A stretch of DNA of 19,193 nt from Candidatus Saccharimonadota bacterium. Lineage in GTDB: Bacteria; Patescibacteriota; Saccharimonadia; Saccharimonadales; Saccharimonadaceae. Numbering within the stretch: position 1 is the first letter of the stretch; the number at the start of each line of letters is the position of its first letter. The notes below the pieces were generated by a model that was given only the letters and a program-made list of their open reading frames with translations, was not told where the DNA came from and did not search any database. The stretch is taken from the NCBI GenBank assembly GCA_030528815.1, contig JAUMYE010000008.1, positions 1 to 19,193 of the forward strand. The letters run 5' to 3'. Positions 6,340-13,443 of the stretch are shown in pieces. The position numbers and the translations under genes were made by a program.

Positions 6340-7926
6340 TTAGATATTTAGCTTTTCGCGCCTCAAGACGTAATTAACTTGCTTCGTAGTTTCGGATTCG
6401 GCAGGAGCCGTTTCGCTAGTATCTAGATTGCTATTATCATTACTTAGTGATTCAACTACGCTATCTTCCGTTGTAAAGAAGTAGAAGTACTGGTTGTTTT
6501 CGCTAATAACGGCAGGGAAACCGGAAAGGTTTGTAGAAGCTAGTTCGCGGCGGTTTTCGCCAGTGAAGTCGTGAGTTACGATCTTGTCGCCTTCTTGGTT
6601 CCAGATTAGGTAATTATCTAGCCAGTTGATGTTTGAAAGGTCGGAATCGACTGAGAAGGTATATGGACGCAAAGTTTCGATATCGAAGCCAAGCAGTTCC
6701 TTGTTTGAAGCGGTAATAATAACGCGCTGTTCTGGATTATTTGTAATGTAGTTTGGCTCGAAAGTAATAGCGGTTTTGTAAATATCCTTAAAGTCTGTTT
6801 CGCGGGCTTTATTGAAGGCTGGATATTTGCCGCTCATACAATGAAAATCTCCAGCATTGGCATAGGCGAGCCAATTTTTGCTCCAATATGTACCCATAGT
6901 GATTAGCGGAGTGCTATTATCGCCAAGTTCTACGATTGCAGTAGAACCGTCTTCGCCTTCGTTGTAAATGTAGATCTTGTTTGTTGGCGTATCGCCGTCG
7001 TTGATTTCGGCGTCAACGTTGTCGGTTTTTGCACCTAGAATCGTATCGGTGCTTTTTGTGACATAGGCGACCGTATTCTGATTATTTGCGATACGAGTAA
7101 CGTTGGTTGCGATAACCTGAGTCATTGTCTTGTCTTCAACGTTAATTTCGGTAAGCTCACCTTCGGCTAGTGACCAGATTTTTGAAGCTGAATCATTTGC
7201 GAGTAGTAGCTGAGTAAAATTTTTATTGAAGGTTGTAGTAAGGTCGATGCTCTTTTTGGTGTCTGACAAATTTACAAGGATCCAGTGAGTACTTTCGCCG
7301 ACTTGCTGGCGGACAAGAATTTTGCTGTCGTTGTTACTCCAGGAAATAATCTTAAAATCTGACGACTGAATCTTTGTATCGCTTTCGCTTGGAATATATG
7401 CGAAATCTGCAAATTTGATTGTCTTTGCCTTGAGTTTGTCTGACTGAATGTTAAGGAATTCTAGGCTTTCCGATTCGGCTTCTGCAATGATTAGATTCTT
7501 GCGACTTGGCGAGAAGCTTGTGATTGTGAGGGGCTTATCGTGAATGTCTACAGTATCGACGGTTGGATTAATTGGGAAGAGACGTGCCCAGGTGATTTTT
7601 GTAAGAAGACCAGCTTCGATCTCGACCTGAGATTTCCAAACATCATATCCGTTCTTGCTAAGTTTTACGTCGTGAGTTCCGGCGCTTAGGAGTTTACTGA
7701 TTTCGGTTGGCGAGAAGAGCTCGTCGCCGTCAATCGTAACCTTGGCTGAGCTTGGTTGTGAAGAAATCTCAAGAAGACCTGATTGTTCAATTCCGCCGCC
7801 ATCTGTAAATTTGTAGCCCATCGCTACAAGCATCATTAGGAAAACTATTGCCAAGACTGCTATAAGCATGAAAATATCGGTGGCAATAACTCGCGCATTG
7901 CGAATTTTCTTACTTTTAGTACTCAT
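6340..7926 (-). CDS. PEGA-domain membrane protein with beta-propeller-like repeats
   Basis: The 528-residue protein has a basic N-terminal stretch, one membrane segment at about residues 15-37, and then a PEGA domain at about 50-106. The PEGA domain is seen in LLEISSQPSSAKVTIDG and in the GTHDVKLSKNGYDVWKSQV repeat end. The rest is beta-rich with irregular repeats resembling WD40-like propeller blades, such as SFSPSRKNLIIAEAESESL and SWSNNDSKILVRQ. The last ~30 residues include a Ser/Asn/Glu-rich low-complexity linker. PEGA proteins are usually extracytoplasmic and thought to act in surface attachment or sensing. The order TM-PEGA-propeller suggests display outside the cell. No Shine-Dalgarno sequence precedes the ATG, and the -10 element is only 11 bases upstream. 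The gene stands alone, divergent from the 8099 gene. Confidence 0.88.
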   Translation of the reverse strand: MSTKSKKIRNARVIATDIFMLIAVLAIVFLMMLVAMGYKFTDGGGIEQSGLLEISSQPSSAKVTIDGDELFSPTEISKLLSAGTHDVKLSKNGYDVWKSQVEIEAGLLTKITWARLFPINPTVDTVDIHDKPLTITSFSPSRKNLIIAEAESESLEFLNIQSDKLKAKTIKFADFAYIPSESDTKIQSSDFKIISWSNNDSKILVRQQVGESTHWILVNLSDTKKSIDLTTTFNKNFTQLLLANDSASKIWSLAEGELTEINVEDKTMTQVIATNVTRIANNQNTVAYVTKSTDTILGAKTDNVDAEINDGDTPTNKIYIYNEGEDGSTAIVELGDNSTPLITMGTYWSKNWLAYANAGDFHCMSGKYPAFNKARETDFKDIYKTAITFEPNYITNNPEQRVIITASNKELLGFDIETLRPYTFSVDSDLSNINWLDNYLIWNQEGDKIVTHDFTGENRRELASTNLSGFPAVISENNQYFYFFTTEDSVVESLSNDNSNLDTSETAPAESETTKQVNYVLRREKLNI

Positions 7927-7937
7927 ACTTAAGAATA

Positions 7938-7943
7938 ATTATA
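7938..7943 (-). promoter_or_regulatory. PEGA gene -10, predicts near-leaderless mRNA
   Basis: TATAAT on the minus strand ends 11 bases before the ATG at 7926, so the predicted leader is about five bases and lacks any Shine-Dalgarno sequence. Confidence 0.55.
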
Positions 7944-8041
7944 TCATTAATGCTTATAAAGTGCTTATGTTTAATTAAAAATCTAATTTTTTACAGGGAA
8001 AAATCGGCGTATTTTGCATGAATAAATTATTTAAAACGCTC

Positions 8042-8070
8042 TTGTTTTTGGCATGCTTATGTTTTAAGAT
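8042..8070 (+). promoter_or_regulatory. Candidate promoter of the DUF4367-like gene
   Basis: TTGTTT (8042-8047), a 17-base spacer and TAAGAT (8065-8070). The start would be near 8077, leaving a leader of about 22 bases with GAGG (8091-8094) before the ATG at 8099. Confidence 0.5.
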
Positions 8071-8098
8071 AGATTTAACGGAATTAAAGAGAGGTAAG

Positions 8099-9262
8099 AT
8101 GGACGGAATAAAAAGGCGTGGAGCTAATGCAACGATTAATCATTCGAGTAGTATTGATCATCGTCGCGTTCAGAAATCCACTACGCTTAACCGCAGATTT
8201 GTGAAGCGTCCAGTCCTTTCTAAGACTACTACTGCGAGGCAGGTAACTCAGGTCGCAAAGCAACAGCAAGCCGCTCAGCAACAGGCTACACAGAGAACTA
8301 CGACTCAGCAGCTTCGCAAGCATAGCGCTACAAGAGCAACTGCAGCTAAAGCTCGTGTCGTAACGGCAAAGAGCCAGCAGCAGCTTATCGCTCGCCAGAA
8401 GAGAGTTCGCTTGCAACCGATTAGCTCTGCAAAAACTCAGCAACAGCAACAACGACAGCAGCAACAGGGTATTGACCGCGTAAGCATGCAGGCTACAAGA
8501 GCTATTGCTCAGAAGCAGCAAGAGATCGTATCGCTCAAGAATGCTCAGCAGCAGCAAAGTGGATATGCTCAGGCTGCACAGCAGGCTGCCGCAAAGTATG
8601 CAAATCTAAGTGCTCAGCAGCAGGCAAGAATGGCTCAGTCTCCAATCGCAAGAAATGCTCGCGCGCGTGTTCAGTACAAGAATCAGCAGCAAGAACATAT
8701 CTCTGCTAAGGAAATGAAGGACAAGGCGATTCAAAAAGCTCTTCATGATGTCGCTACTATGCAGCAAGAACAGGAAGAATACCAGCCAAAGCGTCGTTTC
8801 TGGCAGAAGAGGGGATTCCTAATCTCTGGTGCAGTTGCAATTATCTCTATCGCGCTTCTTGGCTATTTGGTTTATCTAAATCTTCCTGATTTATCTGTAC
8901 GCGTTGCAGCTATGCAGACTGGTATCGAGAATGCTTATCCAAGCTATGTTCCAATGAACTATCGCCTAAGCGGCCTCGTAAAGGAAGATAATGGCGTCAT
9001 TACGATGAACTTCGTACAGGAAAATGGCGGCAGCTTCCAGCTTATAGAGAAGAAATCTAGCTGGGATTCCGCAACAGTTTTAAGCAACTTCGTAGAAGAA
9101 AAGTGGGGAAGCGATTACGTAGTCGCCAAGGGTCAGGGTTTGACAGTTTATATCTCTGGTTCGAATGCGGTTTGGGTTAACGGCGGTGTTCTGTATCAGA
9201 TCGAGGATCACGGCAGCAATTTGACCACTGATGATTTGCACGATATTGCAATCAGTTTATAA
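8099..9262 (+). CDS. Gln/Arg-rich membrane protein with extracellular DUF4367-like domain
   Basis: The 387-residue protein begins with about 235 residues of basic low-complexity sequence dominated by Gln, Ala, Arg, Thr and Lys, including several poly-Gln runs. A single membrane segment follows at about residues 240-260 (FLISGAVAIISIALLGYLVYL region). The C-terminal ~100 residues (from YPSYVPMNYRLSGLVKED) resemble the DUF4367 family: a YP-x-YVP start, a beta-rich core, a G-x-x-x-W-x-N-G-G turn and a final TTDDLHDIAISL helix. By the positive-inside rule the Gln/Arg tail is cytoplasmic and the domain outside. An alternative start at 8018 would add 27 residues that look like a signal peptide by chance, but the promoter and GAGG sequence support ATG 8099. 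The tail is basic enough to bind nucleic acid or acidic proteins; this is speculation. Confidence 0.85.
   Translation: MDGIKRRGANATINHSSSIDHRRVQKSTTLNRRFVKRPVLSKTTTARQVTQVAKQQQAAQQQATQRTTTQQLRKHSATRATAAKARVVTAKSQQQLIARQKRVRLQPISSAKTQQQQQRQQQQGIDRVSMQATRAIAQKQQEIVSLKNAQQQQSGYAQAAQQAAAKYANLSAQQQARMAQSPIARNARARVQYKNQQQEHISAKEMKDKAIQKALHDVATMQQEQEEYQPKRRFWQKRGFLISGAVAIISIALLGYLVYLNLPDLSVRVAAMQTGIENAYPSYVPMNYRLSGLVKEDNGVITMNFVQENGGSFQLIEKKSSWDSATVLSNFVEEKWGSDYVVAKGQGLTVYISGSNAVWVNGGVLYQIEDHGSNLTTDDLHDIAISL
8438..8467 (+). repeat. Poly-glutamine codon tract
   Basis: Ten successive CAG/CAA codons broken only by one CGA. It is the longest of several Gln runs in the gene. The mixed CAG/CAA use argues against recent slippage expansion. 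Confidence 0.85.
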
Positions 9263-9276
9263 GAGATAACGATAAC

Positions 9277-9312
9277 AAAAGCAGGTGAGTCATTTGATTT
9301 ATCTGCTTTTTT
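9277..9312 (+). terminator. Terminator of the DUF4367-like gene
   Basis: AAAAGCAG (9277-9284) pairs with CTGCTTTT (9303-9310), extended inward by four weaker pairs, and ends in a T run. The T run merges directly with the extended -10 of the next gene. Confidence 0.8.
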
Positions 9313-9313
9313 G

Positions 9314-9322
9314 TGGTATAAT
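9314..9322 (+). promoter_or_regulatory. Promoter of orphan B, extended -10
   Basis: TGG plus TATAAT. The transcription start is predicted near 9329, giving a leader of about 100 bases, the longest in the window. Confidence 0.7.
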
Positions 9323-9352
9323 ATATAAATTGATTTAGTAAATTGTTCTTTA

Positions 9353-9409
9353 ATGGCTAAATCGGCACAGGTCTATAATCTGCAAGAGGTTTGCAGTGAT
9401 GATTTGTGA
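9353..9409 (+). CDS. Possible leader peptide in the orphan B leader
   Basis: An 18-codon reading frame (ATG at 9353, TGA at 9407) sits inside the leader and ends 18 bases before the orphan B start. It encodes MAKSAQVYNLQEVCSDDL. It has no Shine-Dalgarno sequence, so translation is doubtful. Its codons overlap the CTGCAA/TTGCAG hairpin. Confidence 0.2.
   Translation: MAKSAQVYNLQEVCSDDL
9380..9396 (+). other. Leader hairpin before orphan B
   Basis: CTGCAA (9380-9385) pairs perfectly with TTGCAG (9391-9396) around a five-base loop. There is no T run, so this is a leader structure and not a terminator. It lies 18 bases upstream of the Shine-Dalgarno sequence. Confidence 0.55.
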
Positions 9410-9427
9410 ACTCTAAAGGAGGCAAAA

Positions 9428-10069
9428 ATGCTTAGAGTGATTCGCACGACTACCGACTCCGGACTGATTGTAGATCAGCCCATCATCCGCTTCTACGAAA
9501 ATGTGCATGGCGACCTGGCTCAGGATGTTTTGGTTAAGTATACCGATATGTTTAGCGAGATTCACGAATCTTACTATACTTCGCTCGGTGACATCAACTT
9601 TAAGGATGCGCTCGATGCGCTCGGTTTTAAGGGATGCTTCGTTCCGAGACTGAACGGCCAGGAGCTTTCGCCGTTTCGTGCTGCGTACTATCAGGCTGGC
9701 GGTGGAAGCCATGAGCTGGTGTTCTCTAAGTCCAAGAAGGCGCATTTCTCGATCGTCGAGCGTAGCAGGGATAACAACCTGATTATCGCTTTGACTAACC
9801 AGCTCTGCCGTGAGGTTCTGCTTTGCCCGAGTATCGTCAAGAGAAAGCCGTATTGCCATGGACGATTCGGAATTATCAAGATGAAGCCTGGCGATTATGC
9901 AAAAATCGGAAATAGCTGGATTGGTTTTTCCGGTTCTGGCGAGCTGATGCTTGATGAGCAGATGAGACAGTGTGACGATTTGCTGGAAACGAAGGAGAAA
10001 TCCCTTGTGGATTGCACTAGCATGCTCAACAAGGCAACCATCGTTAGTACGAACGTTACTTTGCTGTAA
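9428..10069 (+). CDS. Orphan cytosolic protein B, unknown function
   Basis: The 213-residue protein has no recognised domain, membrane segment or signal peptide. Its middle part looks beta-rich (HFSIVER, GRFGIIKMKPGDYAKIGNSW, IGFSGSGELML), followed by a helical stretch (DEQMRQCDDLLETKEKS). It contains several Cys residues, including a Cys-x6-Cys pair (LCREVLLC) and PYCHG, which could be structural or metal-binding, but the spacing fits no motif I know. An ideal Shine-Dalgarno sequence (AAAGGAGG, 9415-9422) lies five bases before the ATG. The codon choice is GC-richer than in neighbouring genes. The gene is monocistronic with a long leader and a strong terminator, matching the design of orphans A, C, D and E. 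Confidence 0.8.
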   Translation: MLRVIRTTTDSGLIVDQPIIRFYENVHGDLAQDVLVKYTDMFSEIHESYYTSLGDINFKDALDALGFKGCFVPRLNGQELSPFRAAYYQAGGGSHELVFSKSKKAHFSIVERSRDNNLIIALTNQLCREVLLCPSIVKRKPYCHGRFGIIKMKPGDYAKIGNSWIGFSGSGELMLDEQMRQCDDLLETKEKSLVDCTSMLNKATIVSTNVTLL

Positions 10070-10083
10070 TTTGTTTGCACTAG

Positions 10084-10113
10084 TCCTCCGGCCGAAAGGT
10101 CGGGGGATTTTTT
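10084..10113 (+). terminator. Orphan B terminator with GAAA tetraloop
   Basis: TCCTCCGGCC (10084-10093) pairs with GGTCGGGGGA (10098-10107) using G-T wobbles, closed by a GAAA loop (GNRA type) and followed by six T residues. Confidence 0.9.
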
Positions 10114-10156
10114 ATCGTCCAGAATCTGTTCGACAAGGGATAAAATGCTTCGAATT

Positions 10157-10165
10157 TGCTATACT
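10157..10165 (+). promoter_or_regulatory. pgi promoter, extended -10
   Basis: TGC plus TATACT. The transcription start is near 10172, giving a very short leader of about 15 bases that consists almost only of the Shine-Dalgarno sequence AGGAGG (10176-10181). Confidence 0.7.
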
Positions 10166-10186
10166 TTATATATCGAGGAGGTTTAA

Positions 10187-11437
10187 ATGATTGATTTTAA
10201 ATACAATACTAAAGGCTTCGTAGACGAAGAAGAGTTTCAAAAGCAGATAGATATTGTTCGTAGCATCGTGCTGCGCGTGCAAGAGAATTCTTTTGGTGGT
10301 TGGGCGGATCTTCCTATTAATTATGATAAGGAAGAGTTTGCTCGCATCAAGAAGGCTGCCGAGCGCATTAACTTGAATTCGGATTATCTTGTTTGTATTG
10401 GCATTGGTGGTAGTTATCTTGGCCACAAAGCTGTCATTGAAACGCTTGGCAATACTTCACGCACGAAGATTCTTTATGCTGGTAATTCTTTGAGTCCACG
10501 CGAGTTGCAGAAGGTTATCGACGAGATTGGCGAACATAGCTTTTCGATTAATGTTATTTCTAAATCTGGCACAACAACCGAGCCTGCCGTTGCTTTCCGT
10601 ATCTTAAAAGAGAAGCTGATCGAGAAATATGGTGAGACTGAGGCTGCTCAGCGTATTTATGCAACTACTGACGCTAACAAGGGTGCTTTGCATGATGAAG
10701 CAAAAGCAAAAGGCTATGAAAGCTTTGTAGTTCCAGATAATATCGGCGGTAGGTATTCTGTTTTGACGGCTGTTGGTCTTTTGCCGATTGCAGTCGCTGG
10801 CGTTGATATTGATAAGCTTATGGACGGTGCTGAAGAAGAGCGCGCAAGCCTTATTTCTGATGGTGGTCTTGCGGCGGAATATGCAGCAATGCGCAATTTG
10901 CTCCTAGAGAAGGGCTTTGATATTGAAGTTATGGCAAACTTTGAGCCAAGCTTTGCTTTCTTTAACGAATGGTGGAAGCAGCTCTTTGGTGAAAGCGAAG
11001 GCAAGGAAAATAAGGGTATCTTCCCAGCAAGCGTAATTTATTCTACGGATCTTCATTCTATGGGTCAGTATATGCAGGAAGGTCGCCGCAATCTTTTTGA
11101 GACATTTGTCGAGGTTAAGGATGAATACAAGGGTGTAAAGGTGCCAAAGTTTGGCGAAGATCTTGACGGTCTTGGATATCTTGAGGGCAAGGAAATGAGC
11201 TATGTTTGCAAAAAGGCAGAGCGCGCAACGCGTGAAGCTCACTTTGTCGGTGGCGTTCCGGTACTCGAGATTGAGATGCCAGAACTCGACGAGAGGTCGC
11301 TTGGTGCTTTGATTTACTTCTTCGAGATGAGCTGTGCACTTAGCGCATTTTGCCTTGGTGTTAATCCGTTTAACCAGCCTGGAGTTGAAGCGTACAAGAC
11401 AAGAATGTTTGAACTACTTGGCAAACCAGGATTTTAA
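10187..11437 (+). CDS. pgi: Glucose-6-phosphate isomerase
   Basis: The 416-residue enzyme interconverts glucose 6-phosphate and fructose 6-phosphate in the cytoplasm. Both family signatures are visible: NIGGRYSVLTAVG (about residues 185-197) and CLGVNPFNQPGVEAYK near the C terminus, whose final Lys is catalytic. The sugar-binding SIS elements CIGIGGSYLG (70-79) and SKSGTTTEP (125-133) are intact, as is QLFGESEGK (265-273) with the catalytic Glu region. The length matches the short bacterial form known from Firmicutes rather than the ~550-residue type. AGGAGG five bases before the ATG fixes the start. It is a single-gene unit with its own promoter and terminator, separated from eno by three orphan genes. 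Confidence 0.97.
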   Translation: MIDFKYNTKGFVDEEEFQKQIDIVRSIVLRVQENSFGGWADLPINYDKEEFARIKKAAERINLNSDYLVCIGIGGSYLGHKAVIETLGNTSRTKILYAGNSLSPRELQKVIDEIGEHSFSINVISKSGTTTEPAVAFRILKEKLIEKYGETEAAQRIYATTDANKGALHDEAKAKGYESFVVPDNIGGRYSVLTAVGLLPIAVAGVDIDKLMDGAEEERASLISDGGLAAEYAAMRNLLLEKGFDIEVMANFEPSFAFFNEWWKQLFGESEGKENKGIFPASVIYSTDLHSMGQYMQEGRRNLFETFVEVKDEYKGVKVPKFGEDLDGLGYLEGKEMSYVCKKAERATREAHFVGGVPVLEIEMPELDERSLGALIYFFEMSCALSAFCLGVNPFNQPGVEAYKTRMFELLGKPGF

Positions 11438-11454
11438 AGAAAATAAGACAAAAG

Positions 11455-11480
11455 AAACCCCGCAAGTGATTGCGGGGTTT
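11455..11480. terminator. Bidirectional terminator between pgi and orphan C
   Basis: AAACCCCGCAA (11455-11465) pairs perfectly with TTGCGGGGTTT (11470-11480) around GTGA. A-rich and T-rich flanks on both strands let it end pgi and the convergent orphan C, whose stop is six bases away. Confidence 0.9.
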
Positions 11481-11485
11481 TGAGA

Positions 11486-12130
11486 TTAGAATTTCTGCCA
11501 GCGGTCAAAAACGCCGATTCTTGTCAGGATGTTTTTGATTTCGACCATTTCAGGACAGTAGTCTTTCTCTTCGTATTCGAGGATCTTATCTCCGAATTCC
11601 AGGGCGTCGGCCATCTCGACGAGGAGGCAGGGCTGAAGGTCGGGATATTCAGCTGCGAACCTTTTGCAGTCAGAGAGGTGGTTGTAGACAAGCTGTTTAA
11701 ACTCGGCAGGAGCGTCGATAAGGAAAACTCTGGTTTCGAGATCTTTTTTGAGTCTTGCAAGCTGTCCCAGGCGAGTTGCTTCATTGAAGCTTCCGTCGCT
11801 ACGACAAGACATGTACTCGTAGAGTACGGAGTCATACTTAAGAACGTCGATTATGCCGCAGCTGAGATGATGCACTAATTCGCTGCCGCCAACAGTGCTA
11901 GTATAACCAGAATCCCAAAGAATCTCGTTCAGCTTGCGCAGAGTGCGAACGAAGCTTACGAAGCGGCCTGCCTGCCAGGAAGTTTCGAGATTGTCGACAA
12001 TGGCGAGCTTTTGCATGAGCACTATGTCGTCGCTATATCTCTGTGTGAATTTGAGGATTTGTGTATTGATGTCAGAAATGACCCTGTTTGCGGCCATATT
12101 GACAAATGCAAGATCTGAATACTGATACAT
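11486..12130 (-). CDS. Orphan cytosolic protein C, unknown function
   Basis: The 214-residue protein appears almost fully alpha-helical and contains no membrane segment or signal peptide. Helical stretches such as VISDINTQILKFTQRYSDD, GRFVSFVRTLRKLNEILW and ARLKKDLETRVFLIDAPAEF alternate with short turns, which could form a helical bundle or repeat solenoid. No domain is recognised. GGAGGT seven bases upstream supports the ATG. It has a near-consensus promoter, a leader of about 40 bases without clear structure, and a shared terminator at its end. It is the first of three consecutive minus-strand orphans (C, D, E) between pgi and eno, each with its own promoter and terminator. Confidence 0.8.
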   Translation of the reverse strand: MYQYSDLAFVNMAANRVISDINTQILKFTQRYSDDIVLMQKLAIVDNLETSWQAGRFVSFVRTLRKLNEILWDSGYTSTVGGSELVHHLSCGIIDVLKYDSVLYEYMSCRSDGSFNEATRLGQLARLKKDLETRVFLIDAPAEFKQLVYNHLSDCKRFAAEYPDLQPCLLVEMADALEFGDKILEYEEKDYCPEMVEIKNILTRIGVFDRWQKF

Positions 12131-12175
12131 AAAGAACCTCCAATCGTAGTAGAAGGGTGGATTGTGAATGTGTGT

Positions 12176-12204
12176 ATTATGTCATAAACTGAGAGTTTTT
12201 GCAA
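12176..12204 (-). promoter_or_regulatory. Orphan C promoter
   Basis: On the minus strand, the -35 TTGCAA (12204-12199), a 17-base spacer and the -10 CATAAT (12181-12176). The -35 directly abuts the T tract of the preceding terminator. Confidence 0.7.
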
Positions 12205-12205
12205 T

Positions 12206-12233
12206 AAAAATACCTCGCCATACTGGGCGAGGT
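12206..12233 (-). terminator. Orphan D terminator
   Basis: ACCTCGCC (12212-12219) pairs with GGCGAGGT (12226-12233) around a six-base loop, followed on the minus strand by an A/T tract with five T residues. Confidence 0.85.
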
Positions 12234-12249
12234 TTCGGTTTGGGTAGTT

Positions 12250-12585
12250 TTAACTTCCCGATTCAGTAAGAAGGTGAGCTTTGTCGATTGTCTGAACCAT
12301 CTGGTTGAGGCAATCTTCGGTCTGTTCGCCACAAGGATGCTCTTCGCAGCGCAGGCGATGGTTGAGGTCATAGATTGCTTTATAGGCACGCTGATTGAAC
12401 CCTCCATCGAAAAGCTCGCTAATTACGTCCAGGGATGCAGAGTAGGGTAAAGCGTCGTTTTTGCGAATCTTGCCCACAATATCGATGGCCTGCTGGAGCA
12501 GGCATCTTACCTTTACGTCTGCGACCTTCCTGGGCGGAAAGACGTTTACGAATGCTTCTTCTTTCTGATCATGAGGTGCTCGCAT
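12250..12585 (-). CDS. Orphan small protein D with a Cys/His cluster
   Basis: The 111-residue soluble protein is of unknown function. After a charged, flexible start (about 20 residues) it is mostly helical (CLLQQAIDIVGKIRKND, SLDVISELFDGG, AYKAIYDLNHRL). A compact cluster Cys80, His83, Cys85 and Cys92 (RCEEHPCGEQTEDC) could bind a metal or form a disulfide; the spacing is not a named motif. The start at 12585 is chosen because AGGAGG lies seven bases before it. A longer frame starting at 12609 would place the Shine-Dalgarno sequence inside the coding region. The gene is a separate transcription unit with a hairpin at the start of its leader and a terminator after it. Confidence 0.75.
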   Translation of the reverse strand: MRAPHDQKEEAFVNVFPPRKVADVKVRCLLQQAIDIVGKIRKNDALPYSASLDVISELFDGGFNQRAYKAIYDLNHRLRCEEHPCGEQTEDCLNQMVQTIDKAHLLTESGS

Positions 12586-12604
12586 TTTTGTTCCTCCTTC
12601 GTAG

Positions 12605-12618
12605 CGCATGCGTACGCA
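12605..12618. repeat. Overlapping perfect palindromes in the orphan D leader
   Basis: CGCATGCG (12605-12612) and TGCGTACGCA (12609-12618) are each perfect palindromes and overlap by four bases. They sit in the orphan D leader just upstream of the Shine-Dalgarno sequence. Confidence 0.6.
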
Positions 12619-12622
12619 TTTT

Positions 12623-12645
12623 TAGCCTTTCTTTTTAGAAGACTA
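12623..12645 (-). other. 5' leader hairpin of orphan D mRNA
   Basis: On the minus strand TAGTCTTCT (12645-12637) pairs with AGAAAGGCTA (12632-12623) with one bulged A and one G-T pair, around a four-A loop. It begins about two bases after the predicted transcription start near 12647. Confidence 0.5.
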
Positions 12646-12653
12646 GGTATTTG

Positions 12654-12662
12654 ATTTTAGCA
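12654..12662 (-). promoter_or_regulatory. Orphan D promoter, extended -10
   Basis: TGC (12662-12660) plus TAAAAT (12659-12654) on the minus strand. The -35 region is weak. Confidence 0.65.
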
Positions 12663-12677
12663 TAGGGGCTTAGAAAA

Positions 12678-12706
12678 TAAAAGAGCCCCGTTCGGTCCGA
12701 ACGGGG
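12678..12706 (-). terminator. Orphan E terminator
   Basis: CCCCGTTCGG (12686-12695) and CCGAACGGGG (12697-12706) are perfect complements, realistically closing as an eight-pair stem with a five-base loop. On the minus strand a T-rich tract follows. Confidence 0.9.
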
Positions 12707-12720
12707 TCTTGGGGTAGGGC

Positions 12721-13386
12721 TTAGATTTTCCATGATTCCAGCTCGTTAAACAATTGATTGCTTACGAGTGCATCGAGAAGCTGTTTTTCTTCGGCATCGA
12801 GCTTTTCATAGCCGTTTTCCTTTTGGTATTTGGCCTGAGCTATAACTTGATGTGCCAGAGACATCTCGAGGAAGACTGGGCGAGTTTTGAGCGTAGCGTC
12901 ATGACAAATCAGGGTGCTGATTTCGTTGCTGGCGTCGGAATAGAGTCTACGATAAACACTCCAAACGCGTAGCTTGTCATATAGAGCTTCACGTTTGTCG
13001 TTTGTGAGCTGACTCATTCTGTACTCAAAAACTTCGTCGGCATGAAGATAGAAGGCATCCAAAGCATTGTTGATATCGCAAAAAAGCTCGCCTTCGTTGG
13101 ATTTTGTGTCCTCGAAGTAGTGCTTCTTGCGATAAAACGCAAAATGCAACTGGCGGAGTCCGTGTAGTGTTAGGTAATAATCGCCATTTAGGAAGTTGCC
13201 TTCCATATTGACGATATCTCTTGTGTCGAGATTAAAATTACCTAGCGGATTTTCCGTGTCGTATACTTTTTTGAGGTCTTCGATCCAGCCGTGATGTATC
13301 TCGTCCAGCTTTCTGAGGTCAATAAGGACAACGCCGAGTTTTTCGCCTGTTTCAAGGAAAATTTGCGCCAGTTTGGCATCTGTCAT
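12721..13386 (-). CDS. Orphan cytosolic protein E, unknown function
   Basis: The 221-residue protein is soluble and rich in charged and aromatic residues, with likely helices throughout (MTDAKLAQIFLETGEKLG, LTLHGLRQLHFAFYRKKHY, LDAEEKQLLDALVSNQLF). No domain is recognised. The start is set at the second ATG of an ATG-ATT-CGA-ATG string because the Shine-Dalgarno sequence AAAGGAG directly touches the first ATG and is nine bases from the second. The leader opens with a hairpin. The gene follows eno on the same strand but is separated from it by a terminator and has its own promoter, so it is not part of an eno operon. Confidence 0.8.
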   Translation of the reverse strand: MTDAKLAQIFLETGEKLGVVLIDLRKLDEIHHGWIEDLKKVYDTENPLGNFNLDTRDIVNMEGNFLNGDYYLTLHGLRQLHFAFYRKKHYFEDTKSNEGELFCDINNALDAFYLHADEVFEYRMSQLTNDKREALYDKLRVWSVYRRLYSDASNEISTLICHDATLKTRPVFLEMSLAHQVIAQAKYQKENGYEKLDAEEKQLLDALVSNQLFNELESWKI

Positions 13387-13443
13387 TCGAATCATCTCCT
13401 TTTGCGACAGATTGCTGGAATGGAATTTCAGTTAATATAAAAT

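Noticed and set aside
8018..8098. N-terminal extension resembling a signal peptide before the 8099 gene
   Set aside because: It spans the likely promoter and Shine-Dalgarno sequence of the gene and would put the basic Gln/Arg tail outside the cell.
8438..8467. CRISPR-like or tandem repeat array
   Set aside because: The repeats are glutamine codons inside a gene without spacers; no CRISPR array was seen anywhere in the window.
8084..8557. 157-codon Leu/Ser-rich frame on the minus strand
   Set aside because: It is the complement of the CAG/CAA-rich tail of the 8099 gene; the Leu/Ser composition follows directly from that codon bias.
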